Shown here: piece after piece, positions 12,230-24,970 of the stretch
Numbering within the stretch: the first letter of the stretch is position 1
How the letters are laid out: each line of letters begins with the position of its first letter
From: Apiosordaria backusii
Lineage: Eukaryota; Ascomycota; Sordariomycetes; Sordariales; Lasiosphaeriaceae
Direction: 5' to 3'
Length of the DNA stretch: 64,000 bases
NCBI GenBank assembly: GCA_030549205.1
Contig: JAUKTV010000007.1
Coordinates: 1,828,080-1,892,079, forward strand
Position numbers and translations under genes: made by a program
The notes under the pieces: generated by a model
Databases searched by the model: none
Told to the model about the DNA's origin: nothing
Seen by the model: only the letters and a program-made list of their open reading frames with translations

Positions 12230-14253
12230 TTATTGCCAAAAATATCTTGTTGATGCAGATGGCTCCCCGGTGTTAGGTGGTAGGGGTCCGTGTGTGGTTA
12301 TGGATGATGGTCGAGATGATGATGGCTCGCCCCATTGTGGGGGCTGTAGCTGGCAGCGGGCCGGTCCTGGCTGTACTGCTGCTGGCTGTGGAGAGTAATA
12401 ACGTTGGTGCTGTTGGTGTTGATGGTGCTGCTGGGGAATATGGTGCTGTAATGTGTTATAAGATGAGGTCGACCGTAGTTGCTGCTGAGAAGCGTCGTAT
12501 CCGCCGCCATACCGATAAGGTGAAGGTGCTGCTGCCGGTGGTGACCAGGAGGCCCGAGCTTGGTGTTGATGATTACCATACATTGCCTCGTCTAATGATG
12601 CATGTCGTGTCCGAGTATAACCATGAGGTGCCCCGGCTAATGGATGGTGGTTTGCCCCATACGCCTTATCCTGCTCCTGATTGTTGTTGCCGTTTGGATC
12701 CCAAACCGGAAGCCCATCTGGAGGCTGCGCACCCCTCCTCGGCATGCCGTGACCGTAGTTTGCCAGATTTCCGTTGATACCGGATAACGCCCAGGCAAAC
12801 ACGGCCACATCCCGGATTGATCGCATTAGGTCTGTTGGTAATCAGTCTTTGGTTCTCCTCGGTGATATCCAGTGGTTTCTACACGAAAAGTTTGTTGAGA
12901 AACAGACCCCTTGCGGGACGTCCCACATCGGACAGAGAAAGGTTTCACTTACGGTCAATCGGAGGTCCGCCTGCCGCCTTGACGCTTTCGCGGAGCGGCA
13001 TGTACTGAGGGAGAAAAGGCGGCCGGAATGTGTAGAGTAGGTCGGGGGGGATGTATGGCTCAATGGGTTGTTGGGCCCAGGGTGCTGCAAAGAGGCCATT
13101 CTGGTAGTTGAAGGCCGAAGGAACAACAGGCTGTAGGTCAGGAATTGGCGGTCGTGCTCTGCGCAGGACGACGACCAATCCGTCCGATGTGCACGAAACC
13201 ACGGCCTCCAACTCAAACGTCCGGGGAGACTGCTGTAAAGGCAAAGTGTACGAACTCGCCGAGGTTGCTGAACTTGTTGAGCTCTCTCTGCTGTCGAGGC
13301 GTATCCTGTCGTCATCCTCTTCCTTGATTACAATCACGGAATCACTGTCAATATCCATGCCGTTTCTATCCGAGTTCGCTTTGCTGCTGTCATCGTCCTC
13401 GTCCTCATCCTCGTCCTGTTCATTCTCGCTCTCATTCCCCGCGTGCTCCAAATCGGCTCGAGGATCCTTGTACCAGAAACGAAGATAGGCAATGGACTCA
13501 TTTGCTTTGGCACCCTCCAGGCATCTTGATGCGTTCTCGAGGCACTGCTGCTGAATACAGTCGTAGAACGACTTGTCCATCAGCTCGTCGGCGCAAAGGC
13601 CTATGATCTGCGTAACCGAAGGAGTGGCGTACATGATGTTGAGCTCTCGACTAAAACGGTTAAGAATCAAGGCAGCACGTGGCTCACGTTCCATGGCGGG
13701 CATTTTGAACTTGGGCGAGAGGTGTTCGAGCATGTGATAGCGCGGATCTAACGGTGAGCAGGAAAACTTCCTTCGAATCTGCGGGGCCTCTTTGGCTCTC
13801 CCTGAATAGTATGTGTTAGTAACTGCCTGATTGTAATTCACGAATGCTGTGGACGACATACTCTCGCTCCTGTCGCCCTTGAAGTAAATGCTGATGGACG
13901 CTACCAAGACAGTGTGGACAACAGTAAAGCAGCATTCGCAGTTGACATATTCACCCTTGCTGGAGCGGATTCGGGCATAGTGCAAGACGGCCGCCTTATC
14001 CATAAGAACACCTCGGCTGTGGATTGAGCGTGCGAATGGCACCTCATCCGGGTGGAAGTACTCAAAGCATGAACTTCCCTTTACTTCGTCTGGATGATAA
14101 CCGAGGATATCGAGAATGGAATCTGAGGCGAAGAGAATATTGGCATCGGGCGTGAGGTCTAGCAAAAACACACTATCAGTTCACGCCCCTTTTTGAATTT
14201 GGTTGTGTCAACATACTGTGTATGGTCATAAACGTCTGGTCGCGGGGATCCAT
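12230..14253 (-). CDS. Two-PAS-domain protein
   Basis: Four exons (14253-14217, 14158-13862, 13801-12953, 12831-12230) give 594 residues. Introns are 58, 60 and 121 nt with good donors (GTATGT, GTATGT, GTAAGT), and splicing removes in-frame read-through in intron 2. The start MDPRDQTFMTIH leads straight into a PAS fold (about residues 10-110: NLTPDANILFASDSILDILGY, FHPDEVPFARSIHSRGV, CECCFTVVH). A second PAS-like fold lies at about 150-235 (ALILNRFSRELNIMYATPSV...YLRFWYKDP). An acidic Asp/Glu-rich linker, then a Pro/Gln/His-rich disordered tail, complete the protein. There is no LOV-type NCRFLQ cysteine motif, so it is not an obvious flavin photoreceptor. The family is widespread in fungi but poorly characterised; a signalling or transcription-related role is an inference. 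Confidence 0.85.
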
Positions 14254-15549
14254 CTGAGCTGATTATCGTGGGGCTGCTCCAATGAGCGGTCCTAAGTTGC
14301 AAAAAAGGGGTCACAAAAGTTTCTCCATGCGTCGTCAAAAACAGCAGTAGATAAATCAGTCGAGAGGGACTCGGTCTGAGGGGCTAGTCTCAGAGAGGAG
14401 GGTCGAGCAGACTGTGCAGTGCAAGGACAAGAAAAGACACAGGGGCCGGCGGTCTGGGGCAAAAGAGCCTGGGGCGAATTGGTCCCTACAGAGCTGTTCG
14501 TGGGACTTCCCGAGCCGGGGAAGGAAAGACCGAAGGTCCCACAGGACACAGAAGCTACGACAAGCCTTTGGAGTGACGGTGAAGGCCGCCTTGGGGGGTC
14601 TCGCCTCAGCGTGCTGTCCTCGACCGCTGCGTCTCGTTGCTGATAACCGAGGCGGAGTATGACACAGATCCCGCCGTCACCTGGGAACGGATATATCAAG
14701 TCTCACCCGTTCCACGGCCGAGCGGTTCTAAAGTTGCTGGCGGAAAAGGGAGGGCCGGCGAGGGGCGCGCGGGGAGGCGCGAGAAGCCCTGGAAGTCTTG
14801 GAGAGAACCGGCAGGGTGCAGACACTCGCTGACAAGCAGCCGTCGACTCCTTGCCCGGCGTCACAGACAGAATGGTAGCAGAAAGTGGTCGCAATGTCGC
14901 ACGGCTGGTAATGTCTGGGCTTTCCCGGTTTGGTGCAGAGCGCGCACAACCAGAGGCACGGGGGCGGGCGGTGTTGCAAAAGGGGAATGCGTGTGTGCGT
15001 GTGGTGGGTGTGCTCTGTGAGAGCTGTGAGCTGTGTGTACGCTGTGTGTGCTGTGTGTTGTGGTGCTGGGAACCGCTGGAGGGGTAGTCTGGTAAGAGAG
15101 AAGCGTGTCGGTGACGCCCAACAGACACAGGCAGACTGCTGTAATATCTGTGGCCTTGCTGCTCTTTCTTTCACAAGTATCGGGTGCCGAGCCGAGGGAT
15201 GTTGATACCTGACACTTGAACAAGATAATGTTGAAAGCAAGAGAAAAGGGCAGGCGTGTTGTATTAGATTACTGGCTGATCAAACGGAGGACACTGGGCC
15301 GAGTTGGGGAGGTGCCAATGTTCCGCTTTCACCCCCGTGGACATGCGGGACTTGATAAGCGGGAACGCGGACAAGTGTCAGGGAAGATGCCTGAACAGCT
15401 GCAGACGGTAGCAGGCGATCCTCGGTAGAGCAATTGGTGGATGGAGGGTAAGGAAGCACGAGGGAGGAGGAGGAGGGTTTGGCGACGGGAGAAGAGCTTC
15501 CCGGACGACAAGCAGCTTAGACGAGATGGGTAAGTCCTTTTGCAGTTCC
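14254..15549. other. Upstream region of the PAS gene
   Basis: Likely promoter and 5' leader of the minus-strand PAS gene. Open frames here are overlapping on both strands and of low complexity. Bases 14985-15065 are a diverged GT-rich tract. No gene is supportable. Confidence 0.5.
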
Positions 15550-15585
15550 ATCCCTTTAACTGTGAAGTACTACTTTTTTTTCCTT
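15550..15585 (+). repeat. Left terminal inverted repeat
   Basis: 36 bases, the exact reverse complement of 18110-18145. The match continues imperfectly into CCTTGGC versus CCTTAGC, a G-to-A difference. Confidence 0.9.
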
Positions 15586-18109
15586 GGCTTGGCTTGGCAC
15601 CATTCGGAAGCCTTGCCCACTAACAAAACTGGGTCCGATACTTCCAATGACCTAAAAAGCACCCTGGCAGGCCCGGAATCTAGCGTTGGTACTTCCAAAA
15701 GCCCCTGTTCAGTCTAGAAAACCCCTATTTTATTGGTCAAAGGCTGGCTAAGCCGTTAAAAGTAAAATATCTAGTTAAAGTAGTATTTAAAGAGGCGTCG
15801 TTTTCTTAAAGACTTAAAGTTCGAATTTATCAATTATCCTTAATTTTACTAGTAATTTTAGCCTAAATAGATATCCTAATACTTCTTTAATTTATAAATT
15901 AAAACCTAATAACGGCTACATCTAATAATAGTTTTTATAAGCTGTTAATTGTAAAATATAGTAGTTAGGGCTAAATGCTTAATACCAGTAATTAAATAGA
16001 TATAACAGTGGCGCTACTTTTATAATTAAGCCTTATAATAGGAGTCAGTAATAATATATTTATTAATAAATAAAGCCTTAGTTTCTAATAGCTTATAAGT
16101 AGTTTAATAAAGTATTACCTTAATACTAAACTAGCCTTAAATTTCGTTAATTAACTAAGTATAGAAGTCTTAATAGAGCAAATTCTTTAAGTATTTAAAA
16201 GGTACGCCGAACCTTTCCTCCTTTTAAACGATAAAAATATTAGTAAAGACTACCTTTAAAAACTAAAGATTAATATAGAAAAAACTGGTAATTTAAAGTT
16301 AGGTAATATACTAAGGAAAAAATTGTCAAATAGTACTATAGCGATACTATAGTAATAACAGTAGTTCCAGCTATTATTAATATATAGCTAGTTATTAATA
16401 TTAACGCCGTTTATAAATATATTATAAGACTATATAATAGGCAGGACCTTAAATATTAATATACCTTTACTAATAGTAAATAACTGGCTTATTATATAGT
16501 TATAAGTAGGCTTTTTATAGAGTATTAAAACCAAGTCCTTAGTACTATTATATTAAATAGAAAGAAAATTAATAATTTGCCTTTCTTTAATATACTAAAA
16601 TATATAACTGTTCTTTAAATTAAAAGTCTCTTTACTAGCCAAATTAATAATAATAAAGACTTTACAATATAAGCAGCTATATAGGTCCAATTCCTTAGTA
16701 TAGTCTATATCTTTTAATACTATAAATTCCTTAAAAGCTTTTAATTTATTGCAAATGCTGGTAATTGCAATTCAACATTAGTAAAGTTTTTATATTAAGG
16801 CTTTATTTATAAATAAATTATTGTAAAAAAGGTAGTAAACCGAATGCAATAGAGGATATAGAATTTGTTTAGTTAATTAAAGAACTATATATTAAGTAAA
16901 TATAAGTCTTAATAGTTATTTAAAAAAAAGATTAGTAAAGTTTAAGAAATTAATTGTTTTATATAAGAAATATATTACCTATAGTTTTAAACTAACAATA
17001 CCTTTTAATTTATAATAGAAGTGCCAATTATAAAAAAAGCCTTACTTAATTAGAATCTAGCTTTTAAGACTAATAGGTATTGGCTTAGTAGAAATCTTAA
17101 CCTTACTTTTTAACCTACTTATAAATTTAACCATTTTCTTATTAATAGAGATATTTTAACTAAAACGACGCTATTTATAGTTTACTTTAATAATATAGTC
17201 GGAAAGGTCTTTGATTTTCTTTTAAACTATATATATTAGTTTATTAAGATCCTAATAGTAAAAACGCCTCTATAAAGTTTAAAACCTAAAGAAAGGCATT
17301 CAATTTTTAATAAAGTAAGTAAAAACACCTTCTTTAACTAACTAGTATGCCTTAATATTTGGCTTTTTATAAAGTCCTATATATATAATAATAGCAATTA
17401 TTATATAAATTTCTACTATAGAAGTTAGTGTCTATTTAGCTATATAAAAGTACTTGTAACTACCGTTTCTTAACGTTAAGATTTTCTACTTATTAATTTA
17501 GTAAGCCTATTAAGCAACTTTATAAAGTAGGAAATACTAAAGAAAGGCTTAAAGAAAAGAAAGCAGTTGTAAAGTAATTTAAAGAAAGAAGTAAAGACCT
17601 TTAATAGCTTGAAAGAAGCTATTATATAAACTATAAAGCGACCAGTTTTAAAGTAATTTAGAGGGTTTATAATTGATAATTAGGACTGTTTATATTAGAA
17701 AAAGCTTTAATTAGCTAGAATTCTATAGAAAAATGTATAATTTAGTAGAATTTAGTAAAAAAAGGCATACTTAGTAGTATATTAAAAGGAACTACAGTAA
17801 GCCGTTCAGTGGCACATTTAAATACGTTAAATAGGTCTTTAGCTTTACCTATAGCTTTTTTTAAGCTATATAGCTCAATTGCTTTATAATCTACTTACTT
17901 ATTAAGTTCGGTAAAATCTTTAACTGTAGAATGGTAGTAATATAGGTCTTCCATTGTAAATAGTTTTAATATATAGTAGTAGTAGGTACGTCTTTAGTGG
18001 GTTGTAGTGTATAAGAATTCTAGGATTTTGCCTGTAGAAAGTGGTCAGTTTGGTGCAGATGGATCCGAAGTAGACTTTTTGTAGGGCCGTACCATTTTGT
18101 ACCTTTGCT

Positions 18110-18145
18110 AAGGAAAAAAAAGTAGTACTTCACAGTTAAAGGGAT
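18110..18145 (-). repeat. Right terminal inverted repeat
   Basis: 36 bases, the exact reverse complement of 15550-15585. Confidence 0.9.
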
Positions 18146-20776
18146 TTGGGCCTCTCCGTCCCTCTCCGGGATCCAATCCCGCCGGCTCTCAGGGCAATTT
18201 CTGCTCCCCACCGCGACACTACCAGGTGCCGAAAAGGAGGGCCTAGCCTCATTGAGCTGCGCCTTGGCGAGCGGGAGCAAATGCTTGGCAGTTCTTGGTC
18301 ACAGCAACAACATCATTTCGCTGCCCTCCACCACCTCATATTCTCGCCTGGAGATTGTGACGAAATGTCTGCTCCAGAGCCCACAGAGCCCACATGCACG
18401 CCGCAGCCAATGACCCCAAGCAACACACACAAGCTTCTCACAGCGTTGCAGCTTTTTGCGGCAGACAGACAGCGTGACTGGTTGAAAAGTCGGACGTCCA
18501 TCCCTGGGCAGATATTCCTAACGAGGATAGGATCATCGCCATGCCCAATCGAAGTATGTACTAGTACAGAACACCTTTTTTGTCACCCTTCGTGGCATCC
18601 GTCAGTGCTTGCCTTGGAGGCGTCTAGTGGGGTGAAGTATGTACGAGAGGTGGACGAGTGCAACAGAAGGTTAGCTTTCGTCCCAATTGAGGAGGAAGAC
18701 AGGAGGATGACAGGTCGTACGTGTCTCCAATTCTGGACGAACCAGGACACAATGCCCTCTGGGTGGTCGAAACGAAACATCCATCATCAAAATGTTCAGA
18801 ATCTGTCAAAGTTTTGATACCACCTTCTTTCTCCCCTCTGCAAGGGAGACAGGCTGATCACAGCAATAATAGAGATATTAAGCCTGTCAGTTCCAGGGTT
18901 CAGCGGGAGCGGAGAGAGTTGGTGCCGGCTAATATCAACGACAGCTGGTCCCGCTGGTCCCTCCCGTCCGCTGTCCCTTGGACTTTGGTGATGTCTTCAA
19001 GGTTCGGGTGCCATGCAATATTCTGCCTCCGTGCTGCACCGTCCCAGCAGTTCGAACCAGCGGGATGCCTCGTAATTGTGTAAAAGCTCCGGGACCGAAG
19101 TCTGCCCTGGCACCTCTGCCCATACACTACAACAAACAACCACCGCTCATCATTGCGAGCCAGTGCCTGCCGAGACAGTACGTGCGTAGCTTGTGGTGGT
19201 GGTCACGCAAAGGCTTGGCAACGTCTGAAGCCTGTGGAACGGCCACAGACAGTGCGATGTGTGGGCAGAGTGTGAAAAAGCGTGCAAGAGAGGGAGGAGC
19301 ACGTCGCACCTTACGGGTTCGCACGACGTGTCTCTCCTCTCCTATCTGCCTCGTCCCTGCGTCTGTCGATGCTCAACTGAATTTCCTGATCTTGACATGA
19401 GGGCATGGACGAGCATCGAGAGGGTTCAATGCAGGAAATTTCAGACGAGATGGGCACGATGGCCGTGGCCATGTGAAAATCGAATTCAGACTCGTCCATC
19501 GGAATTTCTTCTTTTTGCTGCTGATCAACTGCAGTTTTGGCACTGGCGTCATTCCACCGTCAGAAGGATCTTCAGGGCCAGCGCTGTCGAACCCAGGGAG
19601 GATCATTGGCCCACCTACCACTGTCCGTCCCGAACGCGAAGAAAGAGCTGGACTTCTGGAGCGGGGTTGGCTCCATTGATGTCGTACAGTGAACCCCGGT
19701 GTTGACAGCTAACGGGCACTTGACCAGGGAGTGGTCGGCGATGACAATGCCCCTTCAGAGCGAGAATCGATATTTGACATGGTGAACGTGAAAACATCGC
19801 TGCTGAAGGGGGGATCAAAAGTGCATTTGTTGGTCTTGGCGTGGGGTTTGGGTTTGTCTTGGCGGGCTGTGATGTGGAGCTCCGAAGCTTTTCGGGCTGT
19901 CAGTCAGCGGGAACCTCAGTTTCTGTGCATGAAGCCGCCCGATGTCCGGTCTTGGTATCCGGGCTACAAGATGTCATCCCGTCGGCGATGGCGCTGATCG
20001 AGAGGTTTATACGAGGGCTGGAGGCTCAACCTGTGGTGTTGATATTCGTTATGTAGTGTATCCCATCCCTGTCAATATTCCGAGCCCATTCGCCCAAGCC
20101 GTCCATCGGTGACTGCATCTGGGTAAGGGTTGTTGAAGCTCCCGAGGTGGGTCCGAACATCGGGGCGGAAGAGGTGCAGGAAACATTGACCCTGGAGTTG
20201 TCGTTTCAGCGGACACTTGTTTGTAAAAAGGAAAGCAACAATATGAGTGTGATACATCGAATCATTCAAAACACCAACTTTGCTCTAGTGTAATCAGGAC
20301 TCGAGATGGAAGGCGTCGGGTCGACAGCTGCCATGTCTCAGCGACACCGCGGGGTATGTCTGGAAAGGCAACCTGGAAGTGGGTCTCACTTAACGGCCAA
20401 AATCTTAATGGAAGTCGCGACGCGCCACGCGTGTCTGCCAGATGTATGTACAGTGCATACCACAGTACACTGAAGTTCAACAAGACTTTGCAACAACCTA
20501 AACACAGCTGAGCATTTTGTGATTATTAATCACTGTAAAATACTCCCGTCCTCGGTTCTAGCTGTAAACAGACCAAAATCCCACAGCCAGAATATTGTAC
20601 CACAATCTTCGACAGTGGGTTCCGGCGTCGTCTCCGGGCCATTCGGCCGTCTTCCGAACCCCCCACCGACTTTCACCGGCCCGGCCACCGGCAACTATTT
20701 CAGCCTCGTTTTCATGTTTTGATGTTTTGATTCCTGGCTGCTGAATCTCACATAACAACGCCAAACACCAGCAAAT
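18146..20776. other. Intergenic region without a supportable gene
   Basis: Normal base composition but only overlapping, low-conservation open frames on both strands (the longest, 18146-18817 plus strand, begins at the TIR edge). No domain, splice pattern or codon bias convinced me. The last few hundred bases are the promoter and leader of the EED gene. Confidence 0.5.
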
Positions 20777-22565
20777 ATGCCACCACTACCCGACATGGCA
20801 GAGTGGGAACTTCCCCGCCTGCGAACCTCTTTTCAGTTGCAGGAAGACATCAAGGATGAAGGTAAGTCGCTTGTTGATATTATTTTGTTTCTTTCCACAA
20901 CCTGCTAACTGGCCATCAGACCTTGCTGAATTCTTCGACGTCAAATTCTACCCCTACAGCCCACCAGGTTCGCCTCCAGTGTTTGCGGCCACAAGCAAGA
21001 AGCATGTCGTCGTGTGCCGGTTGGTACAGACCACAGACAAGGACCAAAACCCTTGCCAGATCATCCAGATGATCAGAGATGACGATAACACAGCCAACAA
21101 CTTCTCATGCTGTTGGTCAAAAGATCCTGAAACAGAGCGAGCCTGGCTCTGTGTTGCCGGTAAGGACGCCAAGATCAAAGTGTATAATGTCAAGGAAGGA
21201 AAGCTCGTAAAGACACTTGTTGGACATGGCGGAGTAAGTCTCTGTGGTACATCAACAAGACATTTTGACTGACGAAATCCAGGATATCAGTGATCTCGCC
21301 ACGTCCCCGGCGAATCCCACCATCATAGCCTCTGCCTCAGACGATACGACTATTAAGCTATGGAGTCTGGCACCGGCACATGATAAGCAGCCATGTATCT
21401 GCATCTTGGGAGGCGAGGGTCACCAGTACAACCTGTTGAGTGTAACGTTCCACAACAATGGACGTTATGTCTTGTCTGCCGGTCATGATCAAGTCATCAA
21501 TCTGGTGAGTCGAGTTATCACATCCGATTGATTTTCATATACGTCTGATTACTGACTGTGGACTAGTGGGCACTCCCCGAGTTCCCCAAAGAACACGTCA
21601 ATGTGCCTATCGTACTACACTACCCCCATTTCTCCTCCTCCGAAGTCCATAACAATCTCGTAGATTGGTAAGCTCCTTCCCTCTGATCACCGCTCGCGCC
21701 TCTCTAACAACCAAACAGCGTCGCCTTCCACGGCGACCTCATTCTCTCCCGAGCCTGTCACGAGGACACCATTGTCCTCTGGCGAATAGAAGGCTTCTCC
21801 TCCTCCGACCCCATCCCGGACCCCCTCGATGCGCCCACCCCAACAGATATGGCCAAGCAAACCCGCTCTTACTTTAACCCTACCCTCTCCAAAGCCCGGC
21901 CGGCCATGTTCACCCGCCTCGCCCAGTTCCACACCCCGGACTGTGGCGTCCAGTTTTACATGCGCTTCCGCATGTTCCACGCCGAAGGCAAGCACCCGAT
22001 CCTGGCGTTTGCCAACGCAAAGTCCAAGACTATGTTTTGGGACTTTTCGAGGTTTGCGGCTTACAGGGATTTTATGGAAGAGCTCGAGGAGGCTCAAACT
22101 CAGCAGCAACAGCAAGCCGCTGCTGGATCAGGGACATCAACGGTGCCACCGGTAGCTATTCAGAAGCCATCTTGGCTGCTCATTAAGCGTGCCAAGAAGG
22201 CCGCGACTGCTCATCAAGACACAGCGACGAGCCTCCGTCTTGCTGCTGCGGACAAGGAGTCGATGGTGTCTGCTAGTCCTGACCCGGAAGGTGGCGGCAG
22301 CGCTTCTGTTCCTGCTGCTACTGGGACGACGCTGGGGAACTACAACCAAGACACACTTAACCACTGGAAGGAAATGTACGACTTGTCCAACCCGATCGGT
22401 CTGATCCGCCCTCACAAGGTGCTTCAGGTGGACGGAGCGTTTGTCGGGAGGCAAGTCGGCTGGAGCCCAAGTGGAGAGTGGTGCGTGGTGGTCGGGAATA
22501 GAAATCGGGCTTTGATTTACCAGCGGTGGACTAGGGAGAAGGGGGTTGCGACGCCTCTTAGCTAG
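20777..22565 (+). CDS. EED: EED/ESC-type WD40 protein, PRC2 subunit
   Basis: Five exons (20777-20861, 20920-21233, 21283-21504, 21567-21667, 21719-22565) give 522 residues with consistent phases; introns are only 49-62 nt. WD40 blades are visible: CVAGKDAKIKVYNVKEGKLV, SASDDTTIKLWSL, LSAGHDQVINLWALP, HEDTIVLWRIEGF and, at the end, GRQVGWSPSGEWCVVVGNRN. The N-terminal DVKFYPYSPPGSPPVFA, the HVNVPIVLHYPHFSSSEVHNNLVDCV block and the C-terminal blade arrangement are typical of EED, the H3K27me3-binding scaffold of Polycomb repressive complex 2, which activates the SET-domain methyltransferase. A Gln/Ala/Thr-rich insert of about 100 residues (22080-22340) interrupts the last blades, as is common in fungal EED. 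Gene identity rests on motif recognition, not on alignment. Confidence 0.88.
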
Positions 22566-22771
22566 TTGTATTAATAGGTGGATATGGTCAAATACGTACC
22601 TTATTGTATCTAGCACTGCCGACTGGTTGTGGACAGGAGCACGTACTGAACATTCATGTATTTAGACGACATGTCAGATAGCTTATGGTTATCTGCCTTG
22701 TTGAGAACAGAAGCACAAAAGATGATTTATTCACAAATACCATCCCCGACCCTATCTATGGTGGTGTCGAG

Positions 22772-24427
22772 TTAAACAGGAACAGAAGAAAACATTGGCA
22801 AAATCGTCTCCTCCTCTTCGCTTTCCTCCCCACCACTACCACCTCCCTCCCCATTCCCTCCCACACCCCCTTCACCCTCCGCCTCTTCCTCCGACATCTC
22901 ATCCTCACTCCCCAACTGCCTCAGTAGTTCCTCATCATCCTGCCTCAACATCCCCCTTCCCATATCCCTCACCCCCTCCAGCAACCTCCTCGCCTTCTGC
23001 CTCTCCTTGTCCCTCGCCTTTCTTCCACGTTTCTTTTCCTTCTCATCATCAAAAGGAACACACAGATCAGCAATATACAACCACACCATCGCCCTCAACC
23101 GTATAAACTCCCCATCCCTCGAGTACGGCACCGTCTCCAGCAACGCATCCATCCTCTCCGCCACATCCCTCATCTTCTTCAGCACCTCCCTTCTCAGCTC
23201 ATCCCTCTCTCGATTCACCCTCACCTCTTTTTTATTCCGCAGCGGGGGTGACGACGGCGGCGGCGGCGGTGGTTTCTCACTGTCAACCTCCATCCCAAAC
23301 CCATCATCGAAATTACTCGGCTCCTCCTCAATAACATCCATCATATCATCATCTTGCTCATCCTCATCCCCCGAAGAAAACTCGTGACGTGCCTCCCGCT
23401 CCTCAATCTTCTCCATCCCCCGCTGGTGAAGCGCGTAAATGCCCTCCATCTCAGAGCTGAACATCGCCACGTTGAATTCCAGCAGCGGCCTCCCCGTAGA
23501 ATTAGGATGCTGCTTGCTAAAAGGGTGATTCTGGATCAGATACTGATAGTAACTTTTCAACCTGGCCAGATTCTGCTGTTGGCGCTCCAACAAAACATCT
23601 TTCTCTCGCGAGACCTTTTCGGCTTTGGCGTCTTCGGTTTCTTGTTCTCCTTCTTCTTCTTCTTTTCCTCCCTCCCGTTGCTGTCTTTCCAGCTCGAGTT
23701 GAAAAGCCCCATTGAATTCCCCCTCTGCCTCATCAGTCCCATCCACTGCATTTTCATTGCTGGGATTGCTTTCTCCGGGTTTGGATAGAGGTGGCTCTCC
23801 TTCGCGAAGTATGATTTCCGCACCTAGTTCCCACAACCTCTCAAACCTCAAATCCACCCTCTTCCCACCCACCCTCGACCTAACCAACAACCCAAACCCC
23901 CTCTTCGCCAACTCCACATCCCCCTCCGCAAGCGCGCGTTTAATCGTGTTAATCAGCACCCCCACTTTAGAATGATACGCCACTGCCTTCCTGTCCTTTT
24001 CCGCTTGTTTCCTACTGTTCCTCCGACCCCGCCTCCTCCTGTTGGCGGACCCAGCGCTGCTGCTCACCTCTGATTCCTCCGCTGCTGTCGTCCGCCCACC
24101 TACAGGACCGTCGTCGTCGGCGTCGGTGGTGAAACCAGGGAGTTCATCCCCGCCTTCGTCGCCAGACTTGTCGGTGAGGTTGTTGTTGTTGTTGGAGGGA
24201 TCATCAGGGGTGAAAGGGTGGCGGCGGCGGCGGATAGGACGGGGAGGTCGGTGAGGGAAGCCGGGGTAGAGGTCTGATAGAAGGGGAGAATCGTGGTCTA
24301 AACCGGCGAGGGTGAATTGCTTTAGGGTGTGGGGGGTGTGGGAGAGGGGGTTTATTACTGCGTCGGAGGGGTTGGTGGTGGGTTGGGCGGCAGTGGCGCG
24401 TTTGCGTTTTCGGGGGGAGGAAGACAT
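22772..24427 (-). CDS. RRN11: Rrn11-like RNA polymerase I initiation factor
   Basis: A single exon of 551 residues. The N-terminus is basic and disordered (SSPRKRKRATAAQP, then HTLKQFTLAGLDHDSPLLSDLYPGFPHRP). A helical core begins near residue 150 with VGVLINTIKRALAEGDVELA and RGFGLLVRSR...DLRFERLWELGAEIIL, a TPR-like pattern found in Rrn11/TAF1A, a subunit of the core factor that recruits Pol I to rDNA promoters. Acidic low-complexity inserts separate the helical parts (DEDEQDDDMMDVIEEE). The C-terminus is acidic. The gene converges on EED, with about 200 bases between the two stops. The assignment is by pattern and moderately sure; alternatively it is an uncharacterised nuclear protein. Confidence 0.7.
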   Translation of the reverse strand: MSSSPRKRKRATAAQPTTNPSDAVINPLSHTPHTLKQFTLAGLDHDSPLLSDLYPGFPHRPPRPIRRRRHPFTPDDPSNNNNNLTDKSGDEGGDELPGFTTDADDDGPVGGRTTAAEESEVSSSAGSANRRRRGRRNSRKQAEKDRKAVAYHSKVGVLINTIKRALAEGDVELAKRGFGLLVRSRVGGKRVDLRFERLWELGAEIILREGEPPLSKPGESNPSNENAVDGTDEAEGEFNGAFQLELERQQREGGKEEEEGEQETEDAKAEKVSREKDVLLERQQQNLARLKSYYQYLIQNHPFSKQHPNSTGRPLLEFNVAMFSSEMEGIYALHQRGMEKIEEREARHEFSSGDEDEQDDDMMDVIEEEPSNFDDGFGMEVDSEKPPPPPPSSPPLRNKKEVRVNRERDELRREVLKKMRDVAERMDALLETVPYSRDGEFIRLRAMVWLYIADLCVPFDDEKEKKRGRKARDKERQKARRLLEGVRDMGRGMLRQDDEELLRQLGSEDEMSEEEAEGEGGVGGNGEGGGSGGEESEEEETILPMFSSVPV

Positions 24428-24970
24428 CTTTGTTTGTGTAAGAGGTTGGTGGTGGGTGGAGTGAGAGGTGATTTGAGGGTGAGAGGTGGTTTGATGTGAG
24501 CGACTGATGGTGAAAAGGTTAAGTTTAGATAGACTGATGAATAGTCGAAATGAGTCGTTCGTCTTTGATCGTATGCTTTAGTTGATTATCGTAGGGTTTG
24601 TCTGTGCAAGACACGGGGTAGTTTCGCTGTGGTTGATGACAAGTGTTTGATGTCCGAATTCAAGATGAGATTCCAAGGTTTTTTTTAGATCGATAAGCTT
24701 GGGCCTCGTAGCTTGTTCAAGCTTCAATACAACAGCAATGCACAACGCCAGGCGCATCGCCTACAGCTCATAAAGTATATTCGAACAGCCAAAATCACAC
24801 AGGCGATAACATCTATCTGCCATTTTACACGCCACACCATATGTTCGTCCACTGTATCCTCTACTCTAGGATGGCGAAACTGGGCCCAGGACATGCATCT
24901 GTAATCTATTATGTACAGCGTGGTTTGATGCTACACTCTTCTCGTTTTGTCTACCACACCTCTACTCTAT
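24428..24970. other. Promoter of the Rrn11-like gene and 3' flank of the complex I gene
   Basis: No gene seen in 543 bases. A GTGGTGGGTGG-rich stretch directly upstream of 24427 and AT-rich sequence near 24971 fit a promoter and a terminator respectively. Confidence 0.5.

Larger units (their letters stand above)
15550..18145. mobile_element. RIP-degraded TIR DNA transposon (~2.6 kb)
   Basis: Perfect 36-bp terminal inverted repeats (15550-15585 and 18110-18145) begin ATCCCTTTAACTG and end in an 8-T run plus CCTT. The interior, about 15.75-17.95 kb, is extremely AT-rich with stops in every frame and dense TA/TTA strings, as RIP produces. About 140 bases inside the left TIR and 100 inside the right remain of normal composition. 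No transposase motif can be read, so the superfamily is unknown. I found no convincing target-site duplication: an AT dinucleotide flanks the CCCTTT...AAAGGG core on both sides but belongs to the inverted match itself. Confidence 0.8.

Noticed and set aside
12277..12777. 166-codon plus-strand open frame
   Set aside because: Antisense shadow of the last PAS-gene exon, which is Gln/His/Pro-rich and so opens frames on the other strand.
15541..18153. Target-site duplication for the 15.5-18.1 kb transposon
   Set aside because: Flanks GCAGTTCC and TTGGGCCT do not match at 2, 3, 8 or 9 bases; the AT on both sides is part of the inverted repeat.
18146..18817. 223-codon plus-strand open frame beside the transposon
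   Set aside because: Begins inside the TIR boundary, no conserved pattern, overlapping frames on both strands.
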